The notes: generated from the letters alone by a model not told the origin. Shown: positions 23,315 through 36,138, counted from the first letter of the stretch. The stretch: 64,000 nt of DNA from Spatholobus suberectus (GCA_004329165.1 CM014732.1:17807172-17871171), one strand, 5' to 3'. A program made the numbers and translations.

Positions 23315-23731
23315 ATGGCTCCCACAAAGGGCGAGAAGAAGCCAGCGGAGAAGAAGCCCGCGGAGAAGGCACCGGCGGAGAAGAAGCCGAAGGCCGAGAA
23401 GAAGATCTCGAAGGAAGGAGGGGGCGACAAGAAGAAGAAGAGGACGAAGAAGAGCGTCGAGACCTACAAGATTTATATTTTCAAGGTGTTGAAGCAGGTG
23501 CACCCCGACATCGGGATTTCCAGCAAGGCCATGGGGATCATGAACAGCTTCATAAACGACATTTTCGAGAAGCTCGCTCAGGAGTCGTCGCGATTGGCTA
23601 GGTATAACAAGAAGCCCACCATCACCTCTCGGGAGATCCAAACGGCGGTGCGTTTGGTTCTGCCTGGGGAGTTGGCCAAGCACGCCGTATCCGAAGGCAC
23701 CAAGGCTGTCACCAAATTCACCAGTTCTTGA
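23315..23731 (+). CDS. Histone H2B
   Basis: A single exon encodes 138 residues, the usual length for plant H2B. Residues 1-45 form the Lys/Ala/Pro-rich tail with repeated AEKKPAEK units. The histone fold follows (SVETYKIYIFKVLKQVHPD, GISSKAMGIMNSFINDIFEK, then SREIQTAVRLVLPGELAKHA) and the C-terminal helix ends AVTKFTSS. Lys134 is the expected monoubiquitination site. H2B pairs with H2A in the nucleosome core. The first ATG sits in a good plant context (accaATGGCT), no intron is present, and the gene is GC-rich in an AT-rich setting. The Type I element, TATA box and CAA-rich leader indicate replication-coupled expression. No frame damage is seen and the gene looks functional. Confidence 0.98.
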   Translation: MAPTKGEKKPAEKKPAEKAPAEKKPKAEKKISKEGGGDKKKKRTKKSVETYKIYIFKVLKQVHPDIGISSKAMGIMNSFINDIFEKLAQESSRLARYNKKPTITSREIQTAVRLVLPGELAKHAVSEGTKAVTKFTSS

Positions 23732-25009
23732 TTGGTTACGTGTTTCGTTTAGGGTTTTCTGTCAAGCCGATTTGATCCACATTTAATTAGGGTTTCTTTT
23801 TTCTCGTTTATTGTTTTGAGGTTGTAGATGTAAAATTAAAGTTTTATTTTAAATAATATGATTGCTGTTTGGTTGTTTCGCGTTGTTACGAGTTCTTATA
23901 TGATTGATGCGGCTCTGTGTCTTGTTTGGTTCTGTGGTTGTGTGGCTGCGGAAATAACCGAATTGGTTGTTTTAACTTCTTCTGCTTGAGCAATGTTCTC
24001 GGTTCTCTGATGACACGCAAGTTGGAGTTCGCTTTGGATGATCAATTTATCTCATTTAGTCAAAATGCGATTATTTACTGAAGTGAAATGCTGATCTTTG
24101 TGTTGTATCTTTGCTTGCTAGAAGCGTATGCTTATGATTTAACTACCCGTTGATGAATGAAGGGATACGAATTAGGGGAATGTGTATGTCGTTATGGTAA
24201 TTTAGCAGGAGTGTCTGCTGAGAAATAAATGTGCCTGAAACTTCCTTATTCTTTGTGTCTAAACGATTGAGTTAACTTGCTAATGTGTGCCGAGAACATT
24301 ATCAATTTTGGCTTGGGCATTGTTGGTCCTGGTACTGGTTTTTTTTTTTTGAGGGGGGTTGTGCTGGGGGGTAAATTCTTCTTTGTCGGGGTAGTTTGGC
24401 TTTGGCTGTAAAGTTATGCCCCAACCTATATGCAGTAGTGGAAAATCGTTATATAAAAAAGTTGGAGTTAGAATGTGAAGGGTATTTTGTCACCAGTTAA
24501 TTTTTCGTATTTGCCTTTGCCTTTGAAAATTTCACATCCTTTCTCATTTGAGGATTGATTGGTTATTTCTTTTTTGGGGTTGGATGGTAGCTCGTGAGTC
24601 TTGGATGCCTTTTATTTTTTTACTGTTTGAATTTTTGGCTCTGTATTCCCACGGTAGCCCCAGATTTGAAGGTGGCATTTGGAGTTGGTTTAGACGAGGA
24701 AAATACAGTAATATGTCTCGGATCGTAGAGAGCTAGGCTTGTGCAATTTTGCTTACACTGCATAGTAGAATCTGCTAGACTCCCGAGTCCCGATTATTTT
24801 GTCCATGTGGGTGATAGGTTCATGTTAATGTGATCAAAGATTTTTCAGGCTTCGCCTGGTCCTACGGGTAGTTGTGGTATATGGGAATAGGATAAAATAT
24901 CTCCCTCACGCCCCTCCGGGTTTATAATTATGAATAAGTTTTGTTTTAATCCTTCAATTTGTTTTTATTAGTTTTAGTCTTTATAAGTTTTAAAATTATT
25001 TTTACTATC
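23732..25009 (+). other. H2B 3' region and intergenic DNA
   Basis: The first 120-150 bases are the likely 3' UTR (aattaaagttttattttaaataat offers polyadenylation signals). The remainder, to about 24920, is moderately AT-rich single-copy-looking DNA with no supported gene. From about 24930 a sequence with the gttttaatccttcaattt style of a long-TIR transposon end begins. Confidence 0.5.
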
Positions 25010-25345
25010 ACTTAGTAGCGGGACATGTATTTAGAAATATCAAGTCACGGCTATAGCTCAATCACTTGCTTCTGAAGGATGTCAGCGTAAACCACCCTCA
25101 TGGCTCAATAATTTGTGCTACTCAACTCAGTCTTAAAGATCGTAATTGGCAGGTGGTTTTCACCCATGCTTTCAGGGAAGCAATCAGTGTTGCAGATTGA
25201 CTAGCAAACATGGCTCATTTAAACCCAATTGGGATTTGGGGTCCAGATTCTGCATTCCCCCTTGCTGCGTATTCTCTACTGTTGTTACGTGATGTTATGG
25301 GTCTTCCAACGACCCGTGTAGCAAATAGTTGGCTGTTGTTTGTTT
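25010..25345 (+). pseudogene. LINE RNase H fragment
   Basis: The plus-strand reading gives LLLKDVSVNHPHGS, then KDRNWQVVFTHAFREAISVAD, a stop where Trp is usual, LANMAHL, and a tail LLLLRDVMGL. This matches the C-terminal half of the RNase H domain of plant LINEs, including the His and the final acidic residue of the active site. No upstream RT or zinc region is present. It may have been picked up by another transposon whose ends lie near 24930 and 26080. Confidence 0.65.
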
Positions 25346-25429
25346 GGGTCTTTGATCCTCCCCATAGCCCAAAAAAAGACATCAATTCATATATCACTTC
25401 AAAATAATCATTAATGTCGAATGTTTATA

Positions 25430-25962
25430 AGGTTAAATATGTTTTAGGTCCTCTAAAAATATAACAATTAGTTTTAGTTTTCAGAAAAAAAATTCTTGAA
25501 TAAAGTTCCTCAAATATTAAAAATATCCTAATTAGATTTTTGTGCTAAACTTTGTTTAATTTTTTGTTAAATGATTGTTACATCAGCTTTCAAGTAAAGT
25601 ATTTTATTATCTAAAATGTTCAGTGATAATTTTTAATAAAATATCGTGTAATTACTTTTTGTTTAGGATTAAAAAAATATGTGGTTTAGCTTTAAACATG
25701 TAATAATTTTATTTAAAAAATATGTTACTAATCTGACCTATACATAACAGTTGACATGGACGGCTACATCAGCAACATCAGCAAATTAATGGTAACTGTG
25801 ATATTGATGTGGCCATTATTTAAAAGAAAAGTTAAACAAAGTTTAGCACAGAGATCTAATTAAGTTATTTTGAATATTTGATGGGCTTTATTCAAGAAAA
25901 TAAAAATTGAAGACTAAAACCAATTTGTCATATTTTTGGAAGAGTTAAAACATATTTAACCC
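25430..25962. mobile_element. Mutator-like MITE
   Basis: The left end AGGTTAAATATGTTTTAGGTCC and the right end GTTAAAACATATTTAACCC are inverted copies extending about 100 bp or more. The 9 bp TSD atgtttata is perfect (25421-25429 and 25963-25971). It is non-coding. Confidence 0.88.
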
Positions 25963-25971
25963 ATGTTTATA

Positions 25972-27000
25972 TGTATGTTACGTTGTCATTAAATAATGAC
26001 AGATTATTTTTAAAATTTATGAGGATTAAAATAAATTTATCATATTTTCATTTTAAGGAGTAAAAATATATTCAAACAAATAAAATATTTCAAAGATCAT
26101 ATTTTTTTTATTTTTTTTCTAATACTGCAAAATATCCTGATTATTCTGTATCATGCGGGTCATACGCAAGAGAACACATCAAAACTAAGGGATTGAGTCA
26201 CAAAACAGAAACAATAAAAACAAAACAGAAAACTAAGGGATTGAGTTAATTTAGCATTAAATATTTATTTGTTAAATTACATTTTTGTAACTTTCTTATG
26301 GTAAAAATTTTAAAAACACAAGGAAAAAAGTAATAAATAAAAACTAATTGTTTTTAAGTAAAACAAACTTATTTTTTTAGAGAAACATCAATAACATTTT
26401 AATACGATTTCTAACATAATTTTTATTTAAAAAAAAATAGTTATTTTACAAAATAGATAAGTTACTTTTACAAAGTATGTTGACTTTTAGAGAATGAACT
26501 AATAATAGAATATGTATGAAAAAATTGCTTAAATGAAGTGTATTATTAGTATTTTTATTTTAAGTTATTAAATGGTTGTTTTCTTGATATATTTAGTTAT
26601 CTATTTTAAATCTTGGTAAAGACCTCCTCAGATCTTAAATGAAGATATTTCAGAAGGCAGATAATCTCGCGTACGATGGACTAAAAATATAAATTTAATT
26701 TAGTGTGATATAGTCCATGAAATAGCAAAAGGACTAAAAAGTTGCCAAACAAAACCATTTAATAAAAAGACTCACATCTAAATGGCTTATACAAAGATCT
26801 AACTTTAACATAATATAATAGCGTCCTTTGATTTATACAACCAACCTTACCTAAGAAAAAGAAGCTTTATGGCGTCCTTTGATGTATGTAGCGAATCTGC
26901 ACACCACCAAAAGAAAGCTTTTGTTGTAATACATAACTGCAGGGTGGCTAACATCAAGATTAGATAAGATGTTCTTTTCACAATTTCGTTTAATAATAAA
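25972..27000. other. AT-rich intergenic DNA
   Basis: From 25990 to 26080 lies a possible inverted partner of the sequence at 24930 (aggattaaaataaattta against taatccttcaatttgttttt). The rest holds only AT-rich sequence and short frames without family resemblance. Confidence 0.45.
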
Positions 27001-27002
27001 GG

Positions 27003-27056
27003 GGGCCCATATATGTTATTTGGGCCTACACTTAGCAAGTGGGCTGGTATTGAGAG
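27003..27056 (+). promoter_or_regulatory. Site II (TGGGCC/T) motifs upstream of the 27-31 kb gene
   Basis: gggcccat, ttgggcct and gtgggctg lie within about 50 bases. Site II motifs bind TCP-type factors and are common in promoters of growth-related housekeeping genes. A TATA-like ttataaat follows at about 27180. Confidence 0.55.
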
Positions 27057-27209
27057 GTGAGACGAAATCAAAAATATCTAAGGTCACCGCGATGTTCGAA
27101 ACGTGTACGTTGGAGATTCGGTCTCATTAACAGACAACAATCTCGAACAACAGGATCCTTGACCTTCTAGATTCTCTTCTTATAAATCCATTTTTCTCCC
27201 CTAGACAAC

Positions 27210-29179
27210 CTAATCCAGTATCGTTGTTCGTCCGACGCATTTTTCTCCGATCCCCAATTTTCCCCCCTTCTTCGTTCCGTCGATTTTCGTTCCTCGTATC
27301 ACAGCAAAGGGAGATAGATCCTCTCTATGGGTTAAATCCGAGTCTGATCTAACCATTTTCATTTTAGGTCTTTCGATTTGGATTTGCGGTCTTCCAATAC
27401 TCTTCTCCGATTTTGTTTGTTTCGTTCTTCAATCGAACGCTGTTGTGTTTAGGTTTCGTTTTGTTGGGCGTGTGAGTCTTAGGGGGTTTCGAAGAGCATA
27501 GAATAATGCCTTCGGTGCCCGTTGATCTTCATCTGGTTCCTTCCTTGACCATTTTCCATGGTGGATCCTCCTTTCATCGTCTGAAAAACCTTGAAAAAAG
27601 TGATCGGCGTGGTAATCTTAGTTAACACTAGGAATTTCGTTTTGTCCCCTTCTGTTTCGTCTCTCTTTCTCTCTCTCTCTTTTTGTCGTCGTCGTCGTGG
27701 TTGTTGTTGTTATTGGTTCTGCTTTAAACGAGGTGCGAGTTAATCCGTCAACGGATCGGGGATCGAGGGATTTATCTTGTTGTTCTTTCTGAGATTGCTA
27801 TTCTTAGTTCCTGTTTTGAGAGTGTTGTAGTTGCAGCTCCAAACGTCGTTTTTAAGGTATTTTTGTGTAATCTTGTTCAACTTTTAAGTTTTGGGAACAG
27901 TTGTCTTGGGATATAATAGCTTAGGTGTCACATGCTTTCCAACTTGTGTTTGTGATGTATGAAGTGATTGCTATCATGTTTGAATTTAATGAGCTTTCCC
28001 TTCATTATGTATGTAAAACATGTTCCTAGTTAATATCTATGCCTGGCTTAGTTGTTTTTATTCAAAATCATGTTAGTGTTATCAGATCTGGCTCATAGCA
28101 TGGTCATTTAGCTAAGAGCAATGCGATTATGGAAATGGTTCGACAAGGTTGAATTGGTTATATTTAATTATAGTAATTAATAATTTATTGGTGTACTGTA
28201 TGCTGGGGAAATTTACTTTTGAATTGTGATACTATGTAAATCATCTCAAATCTACTTGAACTATGAGCGGGGCACAAACTATACCTTTTGGCCCTTTCCT
28301 TTTTGTCAAATTTTACCTTTAAAGGAAAAAAGGGACATTTTTTTCTTAGTATTATGCATCGCTGATGCCGCAGCACTTTTGTTTTACAGGCAACGTGATT
28401 ACATGTCTATGTAACTTAAATAGATCCTTGCTGTGATAAAATGGGTATCCTTGCCTCCTGTTCCTGGAACGAGCTGTGTTTTAATAAGAAATGTATTGGC
28501 CCAGCAGATGTTGGATAAAATGTTTATTTTTGCAAAAATGGAACCTTCGGTTTGCATGTATTTGCATTTTGATTCTAATATAAGGAATATTTTTTTATTT
28601 ATTGATAATTAGTATGCCCTTATATGTATATATTTTTTAATACTCAATCAGGTATGTATTTCCTAGAATTTAATTAGCATACATTGATAGTGTAAATGTT
28701 TTTTATGCTTTGATCTGATCATAGATGGTCATATAATTGAAAATTGTTGACTTTTGTAATAATTACTTTAAAAGTCATATAATCATATGTAATGAGATTT
28801 CTTCTTTATTGACTGTATAAAAAGTTTTATATTGGCAGTGTATCAAAATTAAACTTTATTTCCTACATTCTCTGAAATAATTAGTTCCATATTTTTTAAC
28901 ATTCGATAGACACTAATCATTTTGCCATCTTACTAGAGACCATAAGCAGGGGACTATTGGCTCTTATATGCTAGTACATCTTGGTTCATCACCTGTCATC
29001 AGATCAAAACCTTTATGATACTTTTTTTTTTTATTAAATTCTGGTCACAATATACCTAGACTAATAATGAAATATATATGTACGGAATGTTCAAATTTTT
29101 AATTCTTATTATGTAGATTAGTGATAATTTTGTTTTTTTTATTCCATCTGATATGTTGTTTCTTTTAGTTGCCTCTTAG
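27210..29179 (+). other. 5' leader exon and leader intron of the 29-31 kb gene
   Basis: Pyrimidine-rich sequence with ctctctctctctc and gtcgtcgtcgtcgtgg tracts (27657-27720) is typical of a plant 5' UTR. A good donor, ttaag followed by gtattt, is at 27856/27857, and an acceptor gcctcttag ends at 29179. The intron would be 1.32 kb and carries a MITE at about 28679. The exact transcription start is not visible. Confidence 0.55.
28679..28843. mobile_element. MITE in the leader intron
   Basis: The ends tacattgatagtgtaaat and ttttatattggcagtgta are inverted copies. The centre (ttgacttttgtaataa, tactttaaaagtcatat) matches the MITE at 6536, so both belong to one family. Confidence 0.6.
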
Positions 29180-29194
29180 TACCTGATACAATTG

Positions 29195-31040
29195 ATGGAC
29201 ACGTCCTCTAATACTAATGCTGTGCATGATGACAACTTCATAAGTAATCTTGGAAGGACTTTTGGTGAGTCATTACATATTCAAGATGCTCAGAAATCTG
29301 TACATGCTTCTGAGGGGAATGATATCTGTAATGTGGGTGAGGAAAAATTGTGTGGAGAAATTGAAGAGCAAGAGACAAAAGTAAATATGATGTGCTTGAA
29401 AAATCCGCAACCTTTCCAATTCCTAATACAATGATGCCTTCAAGTTCGTCTGGCAAGGAGGTTGATACTTCAGTCATAGAATCACTCTCTGAGCATTCTG
29501 CTCATCAAACTTACTCACGCTCAATATCTCTGCCTGTAAGTTCTCAGTTTTATTGCAGTAGACTGTTAGTAATGTCTGAATTTGTAGATTGAAAGCAATG
29601 TATGCTTTTCTGGATGATGAAATACAGAAAGATTTAGAAAGGATTGTTTTGACTTGTATTTCTTTGAAAAGATTCCTGTGTTTTACGTCAACAATGGCTT
29701 TCATACTCCCTGTGGGGCATTGGTTTGTTGGTATATTGCATGTTCTGCATTTAAGCAAGCATTTCTAGTTAGGTAAAGGGTAACCTGGTTCTCAAGCCTT
29801 CCACCTAGTGGGGTTTAGGGAAGATAAGATAGATGTATCACATACGACTTATAAGCGAAGAGGCTGTTTTCAGGATCAACCATGACTTAGGTCACAATCA
29901 CAAAGCAGCAACCTTACCGGTGAAGGCTTGCCCTCAAGTATTTCTTGTTGTGTAACACATTGAAAATTGTATTTAAGTATTTTTTTCAATGTAACACTAC
30001 CCCCCTTTCTCATTTTCGTATTTGAACAATGAAGAATTTGTTCTGCCTTTTGGAACTGGAGGCATGGGTTGTTTCCATTGCAATGGAAGGATTGATGTAT
30101 TATTGCTGCTATTTACTTTACACAATTTTAGTTTCTCTACAACTTTTATATTTCCTACTCAAAGAGAAGTAACAAAAACTCAAAATATATGTTAACACTT
30201 CTAATTTTATTGTGTTTTCATGCCCATGTCAATGTCCATCGTAAGTTAGATATTAGTTCAATGCAGTTAACCTCTTTGTTTTGAGAGTATCACGAGTTAA
30301 GTTATATTTCATATTCTGTCTTATTGTTTTGGTTCGGTTTGAGTTTTCTATTGACAATGGGGTAAGTGTTTCTTCTAAGGTTAGTGTGTTAAACTTTGTC
30401 TCTGTAACATTTCCCTTTCTATTTGGCTCCTCCAGATAGAAGTGAAGTTTTAAGGGATTAGAAAATTTTCACCTTAATATATATGCAATCAAGACAGGTG
30501 ATAGAATCACATTTTGTGAAACATAGTTTTGGACTCATTATTATGGACTAATATCTATCTTAGCATGTACCATTTCTTGCTTAATGGCTTCCACTTTTTC
30601 TGTATTTTATACCACAGACTCCTCTGAAGCTTATATCGGCCATGAAAGGTAGCCGAGAGAAACATGGGGGATCACAGGTGAAATTAAATGTGAAATGGGC
30701 CCCTGATGTGTATGATCCAGTACCTACATTATTATCACACACTGTCAGAAGCAACAAGAAGCAGCATAAATCCAGGAAGAAGAAGCCTGAAAAGAAGAAT
30801 GGAAAGAAGGGTCAAAAGGGAAATTCATCTCGAGGGGGCAGCAGCAAAGATAAGCAGTTTCGCAAGCTAGGTGGGACTTCTGGTTTGTGCTACAAGTCAA
30901 TGGATTCTTGTGATAAAGTGATTGGAGCTTCTACTGAATTAGATGCTCTTGATGTTCGTAGCCAGGACTCGTACTGTGGAACTAGTTTCTTGAAAAAATC
31001 AGTTACAGAAGTGCACTACTCGGTTGCAGAAGCGCTATGA
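29195..31040 (+). CDS. Plant protein of unknown function with basic Lys-rich region; frame break in exon 1
   Basis: The last exon, 30618-31040 (after accacag), is clear: TPLKLISAMKGSREKHGGSQ, VKWAPDVYDPVPT, a Lys-rich run KKKPEKKNGKKGQKG, then SYCGTSFLKKSVTEVHYSVAEA and a stop. The upstream exon begins with ATG at 29195 (MDTSSNTNAVHDDNF) and reaches EEQETK at 29380. Past that the same frame gives VNMMCLKN and runs out. A second frame continues as YDVLEKSATFPIPN ... SGKEVDTSVIESLSEHS ... SISLP to the donor at 29535/29536 (gtaagt), which joins TPLKL in phase. Either one base was lost between 29381 and 29400, or translation uses the donor at 29381 (gtaaat; 202 residues), or it starts at the ATG at 29431 (175 residues). 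The family looks like a conserved plant protein; nuclear localisation is suggested only by the basic run. Confidence 0.65.
29765..29945 (-). mobile_element. SINE resembling the Au family, minus orientation
   Basis: The plus strand shows the order ttagggaagataagatagat, gaagaggctgttttcagg, atcaaccatgac, ggtcac and gcaaccttaccggtg. This is the reverse complement of the conserved layout of plant Au SINEs, with a B-box-like GGTTGATCC on the minus strand. It lies in the intron of the 29-31 kb gene. TSDs were not resolved. Confidence 0.65.
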
Positions 31041-31109
31041 GTGAAATACTTTGAATGTTTTGTCCTATTTCCTTCAATGTACATAAATAAGTAATATTTT
31101 GCTGTTGGC

Positions 31110-33500
31110 TTGTGTGGTGAAAAAATAAAAAAGACGTGAGATTATATGGTGAAAGCTGTTTGATACTCTACATGGAGCACAGGCAGTCAAGACTGACATT
31201 TTTTTTTGTAATGTGGGACAAGTTTTGGTAGATGAGGTCATTTCTAGGATTCTGGCTTTCCTGGCGTTAATTCTGATGAGGAGGGATTTCCAAAGTGGCT
31301 CTTTTTATGTTAATAACTTCTGTGATTATTTTTTTGGTCTATCTGTGAATTTGCTGGATCAATAATGCTTCTAAAATCTAGGCTCTTAATTGACCCAAAA
31401 TAAAAAATAAAAAAATCTAAGATTCATCCCTATCGAGATGGGAATTAATTGCCCATGTACTAGCTGTATCACCTTTCTTAATGGTCGAGATGGAAATGAG
31501 TTAGCTAGCTCAAGAGACTCCTGAATTTACCCACATTACGATCAAATTAAGTATGTGTATGTATGAAGTGTGTTTGTTTTACTTAAATTTTACTTTTCAT
31601 TGTGCGTTCGACTGAATTCTACGCTCAAGAGGATTGATGTTCAACTGAACGTGACGGCAATTCAAACATGCTCTAAGGCGAACTTGCTACATAAATCAAG
31701 ATTGTTTTAAAAGATTATTTAGATAAAATATAAGAATTTAGATCACTTAGAAAGCCTTATATGTTTAAAAGACAGGTTTATATAAAGAAATGTAAATGAT
31801 ATAATAATATTATTATAATTATTTTTTATCATAATATTTTGGGGATATATATTTGATAATTTATTTTAAGACTTAAATTCATTAGTTTAATAAGGGTTAC
31901 AGTGTCGATCTATTAGCCCATTTAGAGGTATATTTTTAACTTCATTTAATAGGTTTAATTATAAAATAGGTTTTAGGATTAGATTAAACTTGTAAAAAGG
32001 TTAAGTCACATCTTAAAAAAAAGGTTTATATATTTAATACTTTTTGGTACTATATTTTTTTTTTACTAATCACATTATTTTTCATAGTTTCTAACTGTTC
32101 TAAGATTACGTTATCTAAACAAGTAAACATGATGGGAGTATTGATTCTTTTGGAATTTTAATTTTAAAATGTATTAAATGTTTTTCTAAAAATTTATTTC
32201 TGGAATATTTGTAAATGTGCTTCAAAATTAAATCTAAAAAATGATTTACAAAATATTTTGATATTAAATTTCTAGAAGAGTCAATGTTTCTTTCAAAGAT
32301 TTAATTCCTATATTTGAAAATGTGCTTTAGAATTAAAATTTCAAAATTGATTTATAACAATTTAAAAGTAATTTTTCAAAAAAATATTTGATACATTTCA
32401 AAATTAATTTTGCTGAAAAATGTTTAAAGTGTTTCAAAAATAAAATTGCCGAAGTTATTAAAAAATACGTTTCAAACATTTAATCGCTTTACAAAAAGGA
32501 AATTTTTGATTCTTTTGAAATAAAACTTACCAAAAAAAAAAGAGTTAAGGATGGTGAAATGTTTTTCCTAAATAGGTCAAACTTAGTCCTTTAGTTTGGA
32601 AAGCAGGCTAAACTTAGGTCTTATAAAGCTTAATCAAACTCAAATTAATTATACTCCTATTTGATATGCATTAAATAGAATCTACAAAAAGTAATAGAAA
32701 AAATTGATATGATTTGTACATCACTTGTCGTGTAAATTAGAGGATTATTCTCACTAATATTGAAAATATTATTGCAAAGAAAATTCTAAAAATCTAAAAC
32801 AGCTCCTAATTTGTTGTCACTGATTTTAAAATTCACCTTTTATCATTAGTAATGGAAAATAAATAATACACCAAAAAAAAAAACTTAATTGTTGTTATTA
32901 CCCTTATCGTGTGGAAATTGTTACAAAATTTCCAAAGAAAGCCAGCATTCTTTAAGCATATTATTAAGAGTTCAATTCCTAGTCGTGTGCATGGAAAAAA
33001 ACTTTATTGAAAGAGGTTAAACCCACTTTGCTGATTTCTAAGATTCAAAAAAAATTAGTCTCCATTTATTCGTTGAAAATCATCCTTAATGAAAACCAAA
33101 AATATTGTGACAAAATTTAGTGATATAAGTCACTATTATTTAGTTCGTTATACTTTATATCACTAGTAAGATTAAATTGCGGGCCAGAAATCTTTCCATC
33201 TTTGATATGGACTTCTGTGTTATGGAATAGTAACGAGTGGCATTAGGTATTCATAATCAACAGTAAATAAGCATAATTACAGTATTTTCATGACTGACCA
33301 ATGAAAATTAACTTGTTTTTACATTAGACAATCATGATATCAATGAAAACCCCAAATCCTTAATCCAAAATCCCCAAAGTGCATTGGTCAAGATATATGT
33401 ATTGGTCAAGATTCCGATGCAAATGTCCAAAATCTCTCCATAATGTTTTTGAAAAAAGTTTAGGTAGAAGAAAATTACTAGTTTTAAGATGAGGGAATGT
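31110..33500. other. Intergenic DNA, AT-rich
   Basis: Downstream of the 29-31 kb gene and extending to the 3' end of the RRM gene. No supported coding region. There are scattered AT-rich repeats of the style ttaaaattgattt, with no ends or TSDs I could fix. Confidence 0.5.
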
Positions 33501-33803
33501 AACAAACCTCCACGAAAAGTACAATACTAATTACCTTAGCAATGAAATTCCCTGACAGATACAATACTGGGGAAAAGAAGTTGGATGAATATCACATCAC
33601 GTCAGCAAAGGAAGGATTAATTTCCAATGGACATCAAAATTTGCAAAAATAATAATGCCTTATGGCCAAAGTTCAATCATCAATTGTGACTGACTGATAC
33701 AAATATTTCTCAACAAATTGCAGTATAGTTGGCTGAGTTGAATTATAGTCTTTAAAAAATCATCCAAACATCATGAGCATAAATATCGAAGTTTCTTTAA
33801 TGA

Positions 33804-36138
33804 TCAACCACACCACCCAACCGTTTTGTTAACAGTGAAACCTGTCTCAGAGGGCTGAGACTGTGATTGCTGAGGAGGTCTAGGCTCTCTTGGTTTGGCA
33901 GGATCAACAAATATAACCCATCCGTCCAAAAATTTAGCATTCATTCCTTCTCTCGCCTTTTCGGCTTCTTCTATGGCTGTATAAGTTACAAAAGCAAATC
34001 CCTTCGATCTTCCAGAGGCTCTATCAGTTATCACCTTAGCTGTATAATAAAAAATTCAAAATGACTGAAGGTCAAGCACAACATACTTCAAACTAAAAAA
34101 AAAAAGCTCATTATTACCTTCAACCAACTGACCAAAAGAAGAAAATGCTTCCTTAAGTTTTTCATCTGTTGTCAGTCTAGAAAGACCTGTTTGAATGCAC
34201 AACATTCACATTTAAAAATGTTAAATAAAGAATCATATATATTACAGTATGCTAGATAAATATAATGGAATCTTTTAACCAGCAAAAGGATTTAAAAAAT
34301 AACTTATATGCATGCACCAGTTATTGTCATACGCAATTACAAACATTGTACACCTAGTGATTTCATACAGCAAAGGGCACCAAAAGGTAGCATATAACTT
34401 TATAGAACTTCATGCCAAATAGACCAGAAAACTGGTCCCTCCGAAGTTCACGTAAAAGAACACTAGCCAGAAATAAGAGTGTAACCTTTATAAAGAAATT
34501 CTTGTCTGCAGAAATCCAGTAAGGCATTCAAAGAGATCCTACTTGATAACAGCCATAATTTGTTTTTTGCTTAAAGTAGCATCGCCAGGAACAGAAATTT
34601 AGGGTAAAACAAAGTGCAAGATATAATTAAAACAAATTAGATCTGCAGGTTGGATATGAACTAACGGGCTCCAGAGATTCTCTCTTCTTTCCCTGTATAT
34701 ATAAACAACTTTTCAATTTTGACCAATATTTCCAGTTTTATGTTTTATAATGTTTTGCCCAGCTAACATGTCTTCCACAATTGCTAAATTCTTCTGATCC
34801 ACATTCATGACTAGGTTCACCACTGCTTTTTTTAATAAAAAGTGGAACTTCAATAGAAGGGAAGAATGAATACAAAGAATTACAATACTTTACTCAGATA
34901 ATAAGACAAATAAAAGCAAACATGATAGGAGAGCTCTACAGGGCCTGCATTTCCACCAAGGAGAAACCTTGCAAAGATACCTATGTGGAACACCAAAGAG
35001 ACGCCATATAATGAATACTGTTACAAAGAAACTATAGCACCAAAAGTTTCCCCTAAAAGTACAGACTGAGGAACACATAATCATAACTTGTCGCCCTCCT
35101 CAAATCAAAAGAAAACTTCTAGTTTTGAGGACACAGCCAAGACCTACTTAAGACAATGAACAGCCACTCCAAATGTAACTAGTTTCTGGGCAATGTTTTA
35201 AAAAATGTTCAGGGAGTTTCTACCTTAGAGAAATACATTACACACATATACAAAGTTTTCTTAGACCCACACGTTGCTTCATGTCATTATTAGTCCTATT
35301 GAGTACCACACTACCACTGTCCAAATGGATGAATTGACCTTAGAGGTGATTTTTAAGTTTCAAAGGGGAATTTCTACAAGAAACCTCATTCAACAATTAT
35401 GTTCCCAAATCACTGCCTCAAACCAGAGAACCAAGAGAAAACAACACTGAAATGCAAGAATGTTCAGTAGAAATGTATTTTTCTGAGGGATCTGGCTCCT
35501 CTAAAGTGAAGAGATGCACTTCAGTGGTTAAGATTGTCATAAAAGTGCACTTCCCTCGTTTTAGAGGAGCCATATGCATTTCTAAGGAATATGTTCTTCT
35601 CCTTTACTCCCTCCCCTTATGAATTATGATTAAACAAACAAAGTCTTGCCAAGGAATCTACCGTGGATGGATTTCCATTTGACAAAACATAACAACTAGG
35701 GCAAGTGAAAATTGCAAGTTGGATTTTGATGACAAGTAAATGGATGTTAACATGGGTATATCGAATTTGCAATATTTATGGTAGGAAACCAAGGTCTCAA
35801 GAAACCCTCGTAGGAAAAACGCATTAATAGTGACACAGCAGCTTAGTGCACCACATAACGCATCACAAAAAAGCAGGAGGTATGAACACACCAATAATTA
35901 ATAAACATCCATTACTAAATCGTTTATTTCATTAAGTGACGATAGGTGAAAAGAAGAGGGATTTTCCGAGATGAAAAGGAATAAGGTAAGGAATAGATAG
36001 TAGTGAAAGGTAGGGTAGCTCACCGCTGACGAAAAGTTTGGGGGAAGTGAGAGTTGAGCTGAGACGAATGGAAGCATAGTGGGAATGAAGAAGAGGGGAG
36101 CGGCGAATCAGACGCTGAACTCCAGACAGAAAAGCCAT
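33804..36138 (-). CDS. Organelle-type single-RRM RNA-binding protein
   Basis: Three exons on the minus strand: 36138-36024, 34186-34118 and 34039-33804. All introns are GT-AG, with phases that join GGT and GCT codons, giving 139 residues. Residues 1-32 (MAFLSGVQRLIRRSPLLHSH) are Arg/Ser-rich without acidic residues, as in mitochondrial or plastid transit peptides. One RRM spans about 33-110, with RNP2 KLFVSGL (34-40) and RNP1 KGFAFVTY (74-81) intact and GMNAKFLDGWVIFVDPAK as its end. A short Pro/Gln/Ser tail ends VNKTVGWCG. Such proteins act in organellar RNA editing or stability; a cytosolic glycine-rich protein is less likely because the Gly-rich tail is missing. Intron 1 is 1.8 kb. The frame is undamaged. 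Confidence 0.85.

Noticed and set aside
23300..23683. 127-codon minus-strand frame over histone H2B, and a 128-codon plus frame rich in Arg
   Set aside because: Both are frame shadows of the H2B gene.
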